Source of the DNA: Pseudomonadota bacterium
GTDB taxonomy: Bacteria > Myxococcota_A > UBA796 > CAJQPC01
DNA length: 64,000 nt
Direction of reading: 5' to 3'
Assembly: GCA_024228935.1 (NCBI GenBank)
Contig: JAAESX010000309.1
Coordinates: 148,247-212,246 of the forward strand
In this document: one piece after another, positions 25,891-34,588 of the stretch
Layout of the letters: each line of letters opens with the position of its first letter
Numbering within the stretch: position 1 is the first letter of the stretch
Notes under the pieces: model-generated
What the model saw: only the letters and a program-made list of their open reading frames with translations
Database searches by the model: none
Told to the model about the DNA's origin: nothing
Position numbers and translations under genes: made by a program

Positions 25891-27611
25891 AGTGCCGACC
25901 TCAGCCCGCTGGCGCGCTGGATCCGCGCGTCGATGCACGCGGTGAGGACCAGCTCGCTCGAGGTGAGGACCACCGACTCGCGGGCGCGCGTGACGCCGGT
26001 GTAGAGCAGCTCGCGGGTCAGGATGGGCGAGGTCCGGTCGGGCAGCAGCATGAGCACGCGACGGAACTCGGAGCCCTGGCTCTTGTGGACCGTCATGGCG
26101 AAGACGGTGTCGCAGGGGGGCAGCCGAGCCGGGTGGAACGAGCGGAGCGTTCCGCCGCGTCCCTCGAAGTGGACGCGAAGCTTGCCGTCCTCGTCCTCGA
26201 GCGTGACCCCGATGTCGCCGTTGAACAGGTCGAGCGCGTAGTCGTTGCGCGTGATGATGGCGGGGCGGCCGGCGTACCAGAGTCCGCGCAGCGGGACGAG
26301 TCCGGCGCTGGCGAGCTGGTCGCGGACCAGGCCGTTGATCGCGTCGACGCCGAACCGGCCGCGGCGGTGGGCACAGAGGACGCGGAAGTCGGTCAGGGCG
26401 GTCAGGGCCGCGCGCGGCGTCCTGGCCTCGACGACTGGGCGGTAGCCGTCGAGCAGACGCGTTCCGAGGAGGGTCTCCGGGCGGGTGCCCTCCGGTGCGT
26501 CGATGCGCAGCAGGTCGGGGTGCTCGTCCAGTGCGGCGAGCGCGGCCGCGGCATCCCCGGCGTTGATCCCACGGGCCAGGGCGCCGATTCCCGAGTCGCC
26601 ACGGAAGCGCCAGCTGTGGGTCAGCTGGACCACACAGTCGCGGATGGCGGCGCTGCTCGCCGAGGTGTCCTCGCCGGCATTGCAGATGTCTCCCAGGACA
26701 GCACCGGCCTCGACGCTCGCGAGCTGGTCGCGGTCGCCGAGCAGGATGAGGCGGGCATCGGGCCGGACGGCGTCGACCAGCTTGGCCATCAGGGGGAGAT
26801 CCACCATCGAGGCCTCGTCGACGACGACCACGTCCGCGGACAGCGGGTTGTGCGCGGCGTGGCGGAACTGCGTGGGCCGGTCGGGCCGCCACACCAGCGC
26901 GCGGTGGATGGTCATCGCGTCGCCGACGATGTGCTGCTGGAGCTCCTCGGGCAGCTGCTCGACCTGCTCCTCGATGGACTGCGACAGGCGCGCCGCGGCC
27001 TTGCCCGTGGGTGCGACGAGCAGGATGCGCAGGGAGCTGCCAGCCGACAGCGCCTGCTGCTGCAGCGCGGCCAGGATCTTCACGACCGTCGTGGTCTTTC
27101 CCGTGCCCGGTCCGCCGCTGATGACGCTGAAGCCGCGGGTGACGGCCAGCTCGGCGGCCTTGCGTTGCTCGGCGCTCTCCTCGTTGGGGAAGAGCTGGGT
27201 CAGGAGCGCCGCGAGCGCGTCGGGGTCGGCCGGAGGGCGCTCGGTGGCCGCGCGGGCGCGCAGATGCACGGTCAGGCCGTCCTGGTAGGCGTGGTAGCGC
27301 TGCAGGTAGAGGTCGCCGTCCTGGAGCACGAGCGGTCCCTCGGTCAGGCGGCTCGCCTGCATCGCGGCGATCCAGTCCGCTGGGTCGGGCCAGGTGGCGT
27401 CGAGCGGCTGACCCTCGCCGTCGTGGATGGCCGTTCCCCCCAGGTGCTCGAGCTCGACGCAGATGTGGCCGTTGGCCGGGGCTCGGCTCGCCACTGCGGC
27501 GCCCAGCAGGACCAGCGGGTCGTCCTCTGCGGCCAGACGACAGACGGCCTCGGCGAAGTGGCGGTCCAGCGGCGAGATCGCTCCCGCCTCGACCAGCTGC
27601 TCGAGCGTCAT
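25881..27611 (-). CDS. recD: Exodeoxyribonuclease V alpha subunit RecD
   Basis: 576 residues. Superfamily 1B helicase with Walker A GGPGTGKTTTVVKIL near residue 167, VVVDEASMVDLPLMAKL (motif II), LGDRDQLASVEAGAVLGD (motif III), and FAMTVHKSQGSEFRRVLMLLP near the C-terminus. It is the 5'-3' motor of RecBCD. It starts in ATGA overlap with recB, and its own end overlaps sbcD, so the whole set is translationally coupled. Confidence 0.96.
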   Translation of the reverse strand: MTLEQLVEAGAISPLDRHFAEAVCRLAAEDDPLVLLGAAVASRAPANGHICVELEHLGGTAIHDGEGQPLDATWPDPADWIAAMQASRLTEGPLVLQDGDLYLQRYHAYQDGLTVHLRARAATERPPADPDALAALLTQLFPNEESAEQRKAAELAVTRGFSVISGGPGTGKTTTVVKILAALQQQALSAGSSLRILLVAPTGKAAARLSQSIEEQVEQLPEELQQHIVGDAMTIHRALVWRPDRPTQFRHAAHNPLSADVVVVDEASMVDLPLMAKLVDAVRPDARLILLGDRDQLASVEAGAVLGDICNAGEDTSASSAAIRDCVVQLTHSWRFRGDSGIGALARGINAGDAAAALAALDEHPDLLRIDAPEGTRPETLLGTRLLDGYRPVVEARTPRAALTALTDFRVLCAHRRGRFGVDAINGLVRDQLASAGLVPLRGLWYAGRPAIITRNDYALDLFNGDIGVTLEDEDGKLRVHFEGRGGTLRSFHPARLPPCDTVFAMTVHKSQGSEFRRVLMLLPDRTSPILTRELLYTGVTRARESVVLTSSELVLTACIDARIQRASGLRSALWD

Positions 27612-30600
27612 CGTCCTCGCCTCAGCAGGGTGTCCAGCGCCTCGATGAGGGGCAGCGGCGGGCGGTCACGGAAGGCTCCGTGCGAGGCTCCCAGGTCCGG
27701 GTCCATGCCCTTGAGGAACAGGTAGGTCGAGCCCGCGATGTGGGTCTCGTAGTCGTAGTCGGGGAGCCGAAGCTTCAGCATCCGGTGCAGGGCCAGCGTG
27801 TAGAGGTGGTACTGCAGGAAGTAGTGGCCGTGGGCCATCGCGGCGGTCAGCCCGGCCTCGGTGTAGTCCTCGACGTGGTCGCCGACGTAGTTCGACTTGT
27901 AGTCGACGACCGTATACCGGCCGTCCTGCACGAAGATGAGGTCGATGAAGCCGGTGAGGAAGCCGTGGAGCGGCGTGAACTCCAGCTCGGCCAGCGAGTC
28001 GGCGTAGCCGGGGGGCACCTTGTCGCTGGCGTGGTCGCGGAAGACCTTGGCCAGCTCGTGGGGCTGCACGCGGTCGTCCGGATCGCACGCACGCAGGCCG
28101 TGGGCCACCGGAAGCGTGAACTGCATCTCGTTCAGTCGCTGAGCCATCGTCAGGTCGCGAAGCCGGAGCCCGTCGTCGTGGAATGGCGCGTCCAACATCC
28201 GCTGGAGGGCGTCGGAGACGGCGTCCGTCCACTCCTCGCCGTAGCCGTGGAGGCTGAGCGTCTTTCGGACCAGGTCGCGGTCCACGGGCTGGGCGAAGTC
28301 CAGGTCCTCGAGCACGGCGTGGAAGAAGTTTCCGGCCTTGGCGCCGCGGGGGAACTCGCCGAGCTGGATGGGGGTGCCGGTGTCGGACTCGGTGCCGGTC
28401 GGGGTGACCGTGTCGTGGTCACGTCCTTCGGCGGTGGGGCCCAGGGCCTGGCCGTGCCCGTCGCCCTTCAGGCCGCTGAAGCTCGACGTCCGCCAGGTCC
28501 CGTCCACTGGTCGGGTCAGCGCTCGGTGGGTGAGCGGGACCTCGTCGCCTCGCTCGGGCTGGTGGTGGGCGATGTTCAGGTCGGGGCGGGTCGCGATCCG
28601 GACCGCGACCGATGTCCGTGTCCCCAGCGAGAGTGCGGCCTGGGTGACGTCGGCATGGCCGAGCGCCTTCACGTGCGCCTGGGTCTGGTCCAGCGCGTGC
28701 ACGGAGTCCGGCAGGACCGGCGGCTGGAACGCCAGGTGCGCCAGCGGGCTGGTCTCGACGTCCCGGAAGGGGCCGCCGTAGACGAGCAGCTTGTGCTTGG
28801 CTCGGGTGAACGCGACGTACAGCAGGCGCAGGTCCTCGGCGCGCTGCTCGGCCTGCCAGGCCCGCACGTTGGTCTCCTTGTCGGCCGAGCCCAGGTCGAG
28901 GACGCGGGGGGCCTGGTCTTTCGTGCGGTCGTGGAAGTCGAGGATGGGGAGCTGGGCGGCGCTGCGCATCCACGTGGAGCCCAGGTACGGGGCGAAGACG
29001 ATGGGGAACTCGAGCCCCTTGGACCGGTGCATCGTGATGAGCTGCACGGCCCGGTCGTCGCTCTCGAGCCGCAGCGACAGCGCCGTCGGGTCGGGCGTGG
29101 CGTCCGAGCGGGCGGCGCGCATCCAGCGCAGCAGTCCGGTCACCCCCAGCTGCTCGCGCACGGCTGCTGTCTGGATCAGCTCGACCAGGTGCAGCAGGTT
29201 GGTCATCCGCCGTTCGCCGTCGCCGTAGGAGAGCAGCCTCGCCTGGACCCCCTGCTCCTCGAGCACGGTGCGGAACATCCGCGCGAAGGACTGGCGCTCC
29301 CACAGTTCACGCCAGGCACGGAACCGCTCGACCCAGGCGTCTCGTTCCGGGGACTCGTCCCGGTCGAAGCCGGCGAGCGTGACGCCGTTCACCCCGAGCA
29401 GGTCGGTGGCGAGCGCCGTCCGCATGAGGGTGGTGCGAGCTGGTTCGGCGACCCCCGCCATGAAGCGCTCCAGCTCGGAGGCTTCGGCCGAGTCCAGGAC
29501 GGACGCCGCGCCGTGCAGGACGCTGGGGATTCCGGCCAGACGCAGCCGCGCCTGGACCGCCTCGGCCTGGGTGTTCTTCCGGACCAGCACGGCGATGTCG
29601 GAGGGGCGAACCGGTCGGCCGTCCAGCTGGGCTTCCGACGCGAGGAGCCGGCCGATGTCCGCCGCGATCAGCTTCTCCAGCGCGTCGCCCCGGTCGTACT
29701 TCGACAGCCGCTTCTTCTTCGTCGGGTTCGCGCCGCACGCCTCGTGCTCGAGCCAGCGGAGCTCGAGCGGGGGACCCGCGTCGACGAGATGCTCTTCGGC
29801 GTCCGGGGCGTGGTCGACGTCCTGGTAGGTGATGAACGGGTAGCCGAACGGCGCGCGTGCCTGGCCGAAGAACGCGTTCAGCGCGGTCAGCAGGCCCGGG
29901 TCCGAGCGGTAGTTCGTCGTCAGCGTGTAGGCCCGCTCGCCCGCGTCGTTCCGGGCTCGTCGGTACGCGAAGATGTCGGCGCCGCGGAAGCCGTAGATCG
30001 CCTGCTTCGGGTCGCCGATGAGGAAGAGCCAGCCGGTCCCCTCGTGGAACACGCGAGAGAAGATCTCGTACTGGATCGGGTCGGTGTCCTGGAACTCGTC
30101 GATCAGCGCGGCCTTGTGCCGAAGCCGGATGGCCGTCGCGATGCGCGGTCCGTTCGTCGGGTGGGCCAGGGCCTTGTGCAGCTCGAGCAGCAGGTCGTCG
30201 AAGGACCAGGTCTGGCTGCGCGCCTTGCGCTCGGGCAGCGCCTTTCGCAGGTACTCGCGGAAGCCCTGCTGGAGCTCGAGGATCGAGCTGGCCAGCGTCT
30301 CTTCATGCGCGAACCAGGCGTCGTAGAACGCCTCGAGCGCCTGGAACATCGGGTGGTCGTCAACGGTCTGTCCGGTCTCCGACGCCAGCGAGGGCCGTCG
30401 GAGCTCGTCCATCCCCCAAGGCGGGGCTGCGGTCGGTCGGCTGGGCACGACGAACTCGTCGATCTGCCCTGAGCGTTCGCGCAGCGTGTCCTTCCGGAAC
30501 TTCCACGCGGGCTGCAGGCGGTGGTCCACGATGTGGTCCAGCAGCGACTCGCCGCCGGACTGCCAGGCCGTACGGAACGCGAGGAAGGCCTCGATGAGGG

Positions 30601-31243
30601 CCTCGTCGTCCGGCGGGGGCGGAGCGTCGTCGAGTGCCGGGATGACCTGTACGTCCGGGTCACTCGCGAGCTTCTCGGCCAGGTCGAGGAGACGGCTCGG
30701 CCCGAACTTCTTCGCGCTCAGGTACGCCACCAGCGCGGGATGTGCGGTCTCCATCCGAGCGGCCCAGAAGTCGAGCACGAGCTCCCAGAGGAGGTCCGTC
30801 TGGTCGCCGACGAGCTTGGTGTCGAACGGGGCGCCCGACTCGAACGCGTTCTCCTGGAGCATGCGTCGACAGAACCCGTGGATGGTGCTGATGGCGGCGC
30901 GGTCGAAGTCGTTGATGGCGATACGGAGCGCGCGGATGGCTCCGTCGCGCGGCTCGCCACCCGGGAACTTCTCGGCCAGGTGCTCGAGCACCGGGTCCTT
31001 CGTCTCCTCGTCTCGGTCCAGCCGCAACAGGGCCTCGCGTAGGCGGGAGCGGACGCGGTCCTGCAGCTCGGCCGTGGCCGCCTCGGTGAATGTCACCACG
31101 AGGATCTGCTCGATGGTGAGGCCTTCCTCCAGCAGGAGACGCAGGACGAGGGCCGTGATGGTCCACGTCTTGCCGGTGCCGGCGCTGGCCTCGATCAGCG
31201 TGGTGCCGGCGGGGAGCTCCTGGGTCGGGTCGAACGGCTTCAC
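27608..31243 (-). CDS. recB: Exodeoxyribonuclease V beta subunit RecB
   Basis: 1211 residues, normal for RecB. UvrD-like 3'-5' helicase with EASAGTGKTWTITALVLRLL at the N-terminus, ALIDEFQDTDPIQYEIF, FLIGDPKQAIYGFRGAD and LITMHRSKGLEFPIVFAP. The C-terminal nuclease domain has the metal-binding D-x-K in YTVVDYKSNYVGD near residue 1117. It starts GTGA-overlapping recC and ends ATGA-overlapping recD. Complex function: processing of double-strand ends for RecA loading and degradation of foreign linear DNA. Confidence 0.96.
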   Translation of the reverse strand: MKPFDPTQELPAGTTLIEASAGTGKTWTITALVLRLLLEEGLTIEQILVVTFTEAATAELQDRVRSRLREALLRLDRDEETKDPVLEHLAEKFPGGEPRDGAIRALRIAINDFDRAAISTIHGFCRRMLQENAFESGAPFDTKLVGDQTDLLWELVLDFWAARMETAHPALVAYLSAKKFGPSRLLDLAEKLASDPDVQVIPALDDAPPPPDDEALIEAFLAFRTAWQSGGESLLDHIVDHRLQPAWKFRKDTLRERSGQIDEFVVPSRPTAAPPWGMDELRRPSLASETGQTVDDHPMFQALEAFYDAWFAHEETLASSILELQQGFREYLRKALPERKARSQTWSFDDLLLELHKALAHPTNGPRIATAIRLRHKAALIDEFQDTDPIQYEIFSRVFHEGTGWLFLIGDPKQAIYGFRGADIFAYRRARNDAGERAYTLTTNYRSDPGLLTALNAFFGQARAPFGYPFITYQDVDHAPDAEEHLVDAGPPLELRWLEHEACGANPTKKKRLSKYDRGDALEKLIAADIGRLLASEAQLDGRPVRPSDIAVLVRKNTQAEAVQARLRLAGIPSVLHGAASVLDSAEASELERFMAGVAEPARTTLMRTALATDLLGVNGVTLAGFDRDESPERDAWVERFRAWRELWERQSFARMFRTVLEEQGVQARLLSYGDGERRMTNLLHLVELIQTAAVREQLGVTGLLRWMRAARSDATPDPTALSLRLESDDRAVQLITMHRSKGLEFPIVFAPYLGSTWMRSAAQLPILDFHDRTKDQAPRVLDLGSADKETNVRAWQAEQRAEDLRLLYVAFTRAKHKLLVYGGPFRDVETSPLAHLAFQPPVLPDSVHALDQTQAHVKALGHADVTQAALSLGTRTSVAVRIATRPDLNIAHHQPERGDEVPLTHRALTRPVDGTWRTSSFSGLKGDGHGQALGPTAEGRDHDTVTPTGTESDTGTPIQLGEFPRGAKAGNFFHAVLEDLDFAQPVDRDLVRKTLSLHGYGEEWTDAVSDALQRMLDAPFHDDGLRLRDLTMAQRLNEMQFTLPVAHGLRACDPDDRVQPHELAKVFRDHASDKVPPGYADSLAELEFTPLHGFLTGFIDLIFVQDGRYTVVDYKSNYVGDHVEDYTEAGLTAAMAHGHYFLQYHLYTLALHRMLKLRLPDYDYETHIAGSTYLFLKGMDPDLGASHGAFRDRPPLPLIEALDTLLRRGR

Positions 31244-34200
31244 CGCAGCTCCCGGTAGTAGAGGAGGTTCCCGAACACGCGGTCCGCGAGCTCCTCGAAG
31301 TCGGGCGTGTCCGCGAAGCCGGGGGCGGTCATGTCCTGCTCCCAGGCGCGGGGGCCGAAGACCCGCTCGATGTGGGCATCGGTTCCCTCGCCGTAGGAGC
31401 TTCCGTCGTGTCGTGACTTGCGCCAGGTGTTCTCCGCGGCGCGCTTCCTCTTCCAGCCGCCGCTGGCCTCGCTGAACGCCAGCGACGTGTCGGGGAACAG
31501 GGCCAGCGGGACCTCGTGGCCCAGGAAGTACAGCTCCAGCAGATCGGCCAGTCCCTTCATCGCGTGCTCGGGCGGCAGCGGCTTGAACTTCACGTACCCG
31601 ACGGGACCGCCCTTGCTACGGCCGACGAGGGCGGTGCCGACGGGGATGCCCGTGCGGGTGACCAGCCGGCCACCTCCGGCCGACATCGAGGCCAGGTGTT
31701 CGATGTAGGCGCGGACCTGGTGCTTGCCGCGGATGCGCGAGAACTGGAAGGTCAGCCGGCCCTTGCTCGTCCAGCCGGAGACCGAGCCGATGAGCCGCGT
31801 GCCGCCCACGTCGAGGTCCACCTGGACGGGCTCGAGCGGCGTCCCACCCTGGAGCGAACGGACCTGGTCGGCGATGGGCTGCACCTGGGGGATCAGCGTG
31901 CCCTCGTACAGGCACTGGCCGGGCACGCCGTGGGGGAGCGAGCCGCTGGCGCGGACGGCCTCGAGCTGGTCGGCCCAGGCGAAGTCGTCGTTGGCGACGG
32001 CGCGGCGGAGGAGGGGGTCCCCGAGCTGCCAGAGCCCCAGGCCCCCGACCTCGACTGGCTCGCGGTCCTCGATGGTGTCTTCGTCGTCGCGCAGACGAAC
32101 GCGGAGGCGGTTGTGGAGCAGCGCCACGGTGGCGCCCTTCTCGAAGAAGGCGCACAGCTCGTCGAGCCGGACGGGGCGGCTGCGGTCGAGGGGCTCCAGC
32201 GCCGCCGGGAGGAACGGGTCCGGGTCCACGCGGTCCGAGCGGAGCGCGCGGGCGCCCTCCAGGTAGCCGTGGTCGTAGCTGAACAGCCGGTCGTGGCCCT
32301 CGCCGAAGTTCGCCGGGCTGAACGGCTGGAGCGGGTGCTGGACGACCATGTGCTTCCGGAGGTCGCCGTCCGGGAGGGCCCGAGCCTCGCAGAGCACGTC
32401 CAGGAGCTCGGTCACCATCACGCTGGGCGGGAGCGGCTTGTTGTCCCGGATGTCCTGGCCTCGGTACGTGATGATCACGCGGTCACGGGCGGACAGCAGG
32501 GCCTCGAGGAACAGCGTCCGGTCGTCCTCGCGAGGCGTCCGGTCGCCCGCCCGCGGCTTGCCGTGCTGGACCAGGTCGAACCGGAGTCCCGTCGCGCGGC
32601 GGGGGTAGGCCTGCTCGTCCATGCCCAGGAGGCAGACGACCCGGAACGGGATCGAGCGCATCGGGACCATCGCGCAGAACGTGACCTGCCCGGACAGGAA
32701 CCCCCGGGCCGGCATGCTCTCCTCGAAGAAGCCTCCGAGGTGGGCGCGCACGACGTCCAGCTCGAAGGTCTCGTCGCTGACGTGCTCGGCGAAGTCCGCC
32801 ACCACGCCGCGGACCTGCTGGTGCTGCCAGGCGTACTCGTCGTCGTCGGCGAAGAGGCGCACCAGGGCGCGCTCCAGGGCGTCCTTCCAGCCGACCAGGT
32901 CCCGGGCCTCGCGCAGGTCCTCGAGCGTGGCGAACAGGGCCTCGCACAGGTCGACGAACCGCCCGAGCAGGCGGGTCTCCGTGCCCTCGACCTCGTCGTA
33001 GGGCAGCGTGCCCATGAAGAGCGTGTCGTCGTGTCCCCGCATCGCCCTGCCCAGCAGCAACCGGTCCAGCCCGAACCGCCAGGTGTTCGCTGGGTTGGCC
33101 GGGACCCCGAAGCGAGCTCGATGGTCGGCGTCGATGCCCCAGCGGATGCCGGCGTTCCGGACCCAGTCCGTGATGGCGTCCACGTCCTCGGCCCCGATGT
33201 GCACGTGGTCGCGGAGCGGGGCGTGGCCGAGCAGATCGAGCACCTGGGACGCCGAGACCCGGCCGTCCACCAGCGCGAGCACGGCGAGCAGTCCCTCGGC
33301 GACGGCGTTGTCCCGACGGAGGCTGCGGTCGGCCACGCGGAAGGGGATGAACCGCGAGTCCGAGGGGTCCCGGTCGAAGACGGCGCGGACCAGCGGCGCC
33401 CACTCCTCGACGTTCGGCATCATCACGCAGACGTCCCGCGGCTGGAGCATCGGCATGTCGCGGAAGGTCTGCAGGAGCTGGTCCTGCAGCACCTGGACCT
33501 GCCGGAGCTGGCCGTGACAGCTGTGGACCTGGATCGACTCGTCGCCGGCGTCGATGGGCCGAAGAGCGTCCGTGTCGTGCCGCAGCAGGCGCATATCGGC
33601 CTGCAGTCCGCCGAGCAGATCATCCTTGATGGGCGCACGGAACAGGCCCTCGATGGGCTCGTGGTACTGCTTGTCCTCGAGGATGTTCTGGAAGTCCTGG
33701 GCCAGCCTCCCCAGCGAGTTCAGCAGGGGGTGAGCGGTCTCGAGGTGCTGTTCCTGGAGCGTCGTCGGGAAGAGCCCCTGCTCCTGACGCGCGAGCTGCC
33801 GGCGGCTGCGGGTGTCCGCCCACCACTCGTCGCTCGGCGTGAGCTGGAAAAGGTGCACGTCGATGTGTCGCGCGAGCCGGCTCAAGACATCGACGTAGAG
33901 CTCGGGGAGCGAGCTGACGCCCATCAGGATGAGCCGCGAGGGGAAGCCTGGGAGCTTCGTCGTCCGACCCGTCATCACGTCGACGAAGGGCCGCCGCAGT
34001 CGGGCGAGGTGGTCGCCCTCGACGACGGCCGCGAGCTGGCGCCAGAGGGCGGGCTGCCAGGTCTCGTCGACCGAGCCACCGCCACGCTCCCACTCCAGGA
34101 CGCGGTCCGGTCGGTAGAGCACGTACCGGTCGAACGTCCGGCCGATTCGCAGGGCGAGCTGGTAGCGCTTCAGACCGCGCGGGTCGTCCTCGAGGTACCC

Positions 34201-34533
34201 CGCCAGGGCGGCGAACTCGTCGTGTTCGTGGACCCGGCCCAGGATGGGGATGAGCGCCCAGGTCAGCGCGTCCCCGCGCCAGGCGTCGAGCCCCTTGGCG
34301 CGGTCGCCGAGGGCCGCCTCGAACGCCTCCTGCACGATGCGCCCGGGGAAGGGGAAGCGCAGGTTCGCGCAGATGCCGAGCGACTGGCCGATCTGCATCG
34401 CCAGCCACTTCTCCATGCCCTTGGAGTGCACCACGACGACGTCCTGCTCGAACGGATGACCGGTCGGCGTTCGCAGCAGGGCGAGCAGGGGCTTGAGCAG
34501 CTCCTCCACGCGATTGGACTTGTAGACGTACAT
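31240..34533 (-). CDS. recC: Exodeoxyribonuclease V gamma subunit RecC
   Basis: 1097 residues. Starts MYVYKSNRVEELLKPLLALL and contains VVHSKGMEKWLAMQIGQSLGICANLRFPFPG, LILMGVSSLP and the long region CLLGMDEQAYPRR, all typical of RecC. It has the inactivated-helicase fold that scans for Chi and splits the strands. First gene of the rec/sbc train; the upstream cotH-like gene ends 55 bases before it, with a hairpin in the gap. Confidence 0.95.
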   Translation of the reverse strand: MYVYKSNRVEELLKPLLALLRTPTGHPFEQDVVVVHSKGMEKWLAMQIGQSLGICANLRFPFPGRIVQEAFEAALGDRAKGLDAWRGDALTWALIPILGRVHEHDEFAALAGYLEDDPRGLKRYQLALRIGRTFDRYVLYRPDRVLEWERGGGSVDETWQPALWRQLAAVVEGDHLARLRRPFVDVMTGRTTKLPGFPSRLILMGVSSLPELYVDVLSRLARHIDVHLFQLTPSDEWWADTRSRRQLARQEQGLFPTTLQEQHLETAHPLLNSLGRLAQDFQNILEDKQYHEPIEGLFRAPIKDDLLGGLQADMRLLRHDTDALRPIDAGDESIQVHSCHGQLRQVQVLQDQLLQTFRDMPMLQPRDVCVMMPNVEEWAPLVRAVFDRDPSDSRFIPFRVADRSLRRDNAVAEGLLAVLALVDGRVSASQVLDLLGHAPLRDHVHIGAEDVDAITDWVRNAGIRWGIDADHRARFGVPANPANTWRFGLDRLLLGRAMRGHDDTLFMGTLPYDEVEGTETRLLGRFVDLCEALFATLEDLREARDLVGWKDALERALVRLFADDDEYAWQHQQVRGVVADFAEHVSDETFELDVVRAHLGGFFEESMPARGFLSGQVTFCAMVPMRSIPFRVVCLLGMDEQAYPRRATGLRFDLVQHGKPRAGDRTPREDDRTLFLEALLSARDRVIITYRGQDIRDNKPLPPSVMVTELLDVLCEARALPDGDLRKHMVVQHPLQPFSPANFGEGHDRLFSYDHGYLEGARALRSDRVDPDPFLPAALEPLDRSRPVRLDELCAFFEKGATVALLHNRLRVRLRDDEDTIEDREPVEVGGLGLWQLGDPLLRRAVANDDFAWADQLEAVRASGSLPHGVPGQCLYEGTLIPQVQPIADQVRSLQGGTPLEPVQVDLDVGGTRLIGSVSGWTSKGRLTFQFSRIRGKHQVRAYIEHLASMSAGGGRLVTRTGIPVGTALVGRSKGGPVGYVKFKPLPPEHAMKGLADLLELYFLGHEVPLALFPDTSLAFSEASGGWKRKRAAENTWRKSRHDGSSYGEGTDAHIERVFGPRAWEQDMTAPGFADTPDFEELADRVFGNLLYYRELR

Positions 34534-34566
34534 CCCACCCTCGGGAGAACACCCTAACCACCACTC

Positions 34567-34583
34567 CGGACAGAAACTGTCCG
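34567..34583. terminator. Compact hairpin between the cotH-like gene and recC
   Basis: CGGACAG (34567-34573) and CTGTCCG (34577-34583) form a perfect 7-bp stem with a 3-base loop, just downstream of the minus-strand stop at 34589 and 34-50 bases upstream of the recC start. It could terminate the upstream unit or be a regulator site for recC; there is no T-run. Confidence 0.45.
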
Positions 34584-34588
34584 CTCGA

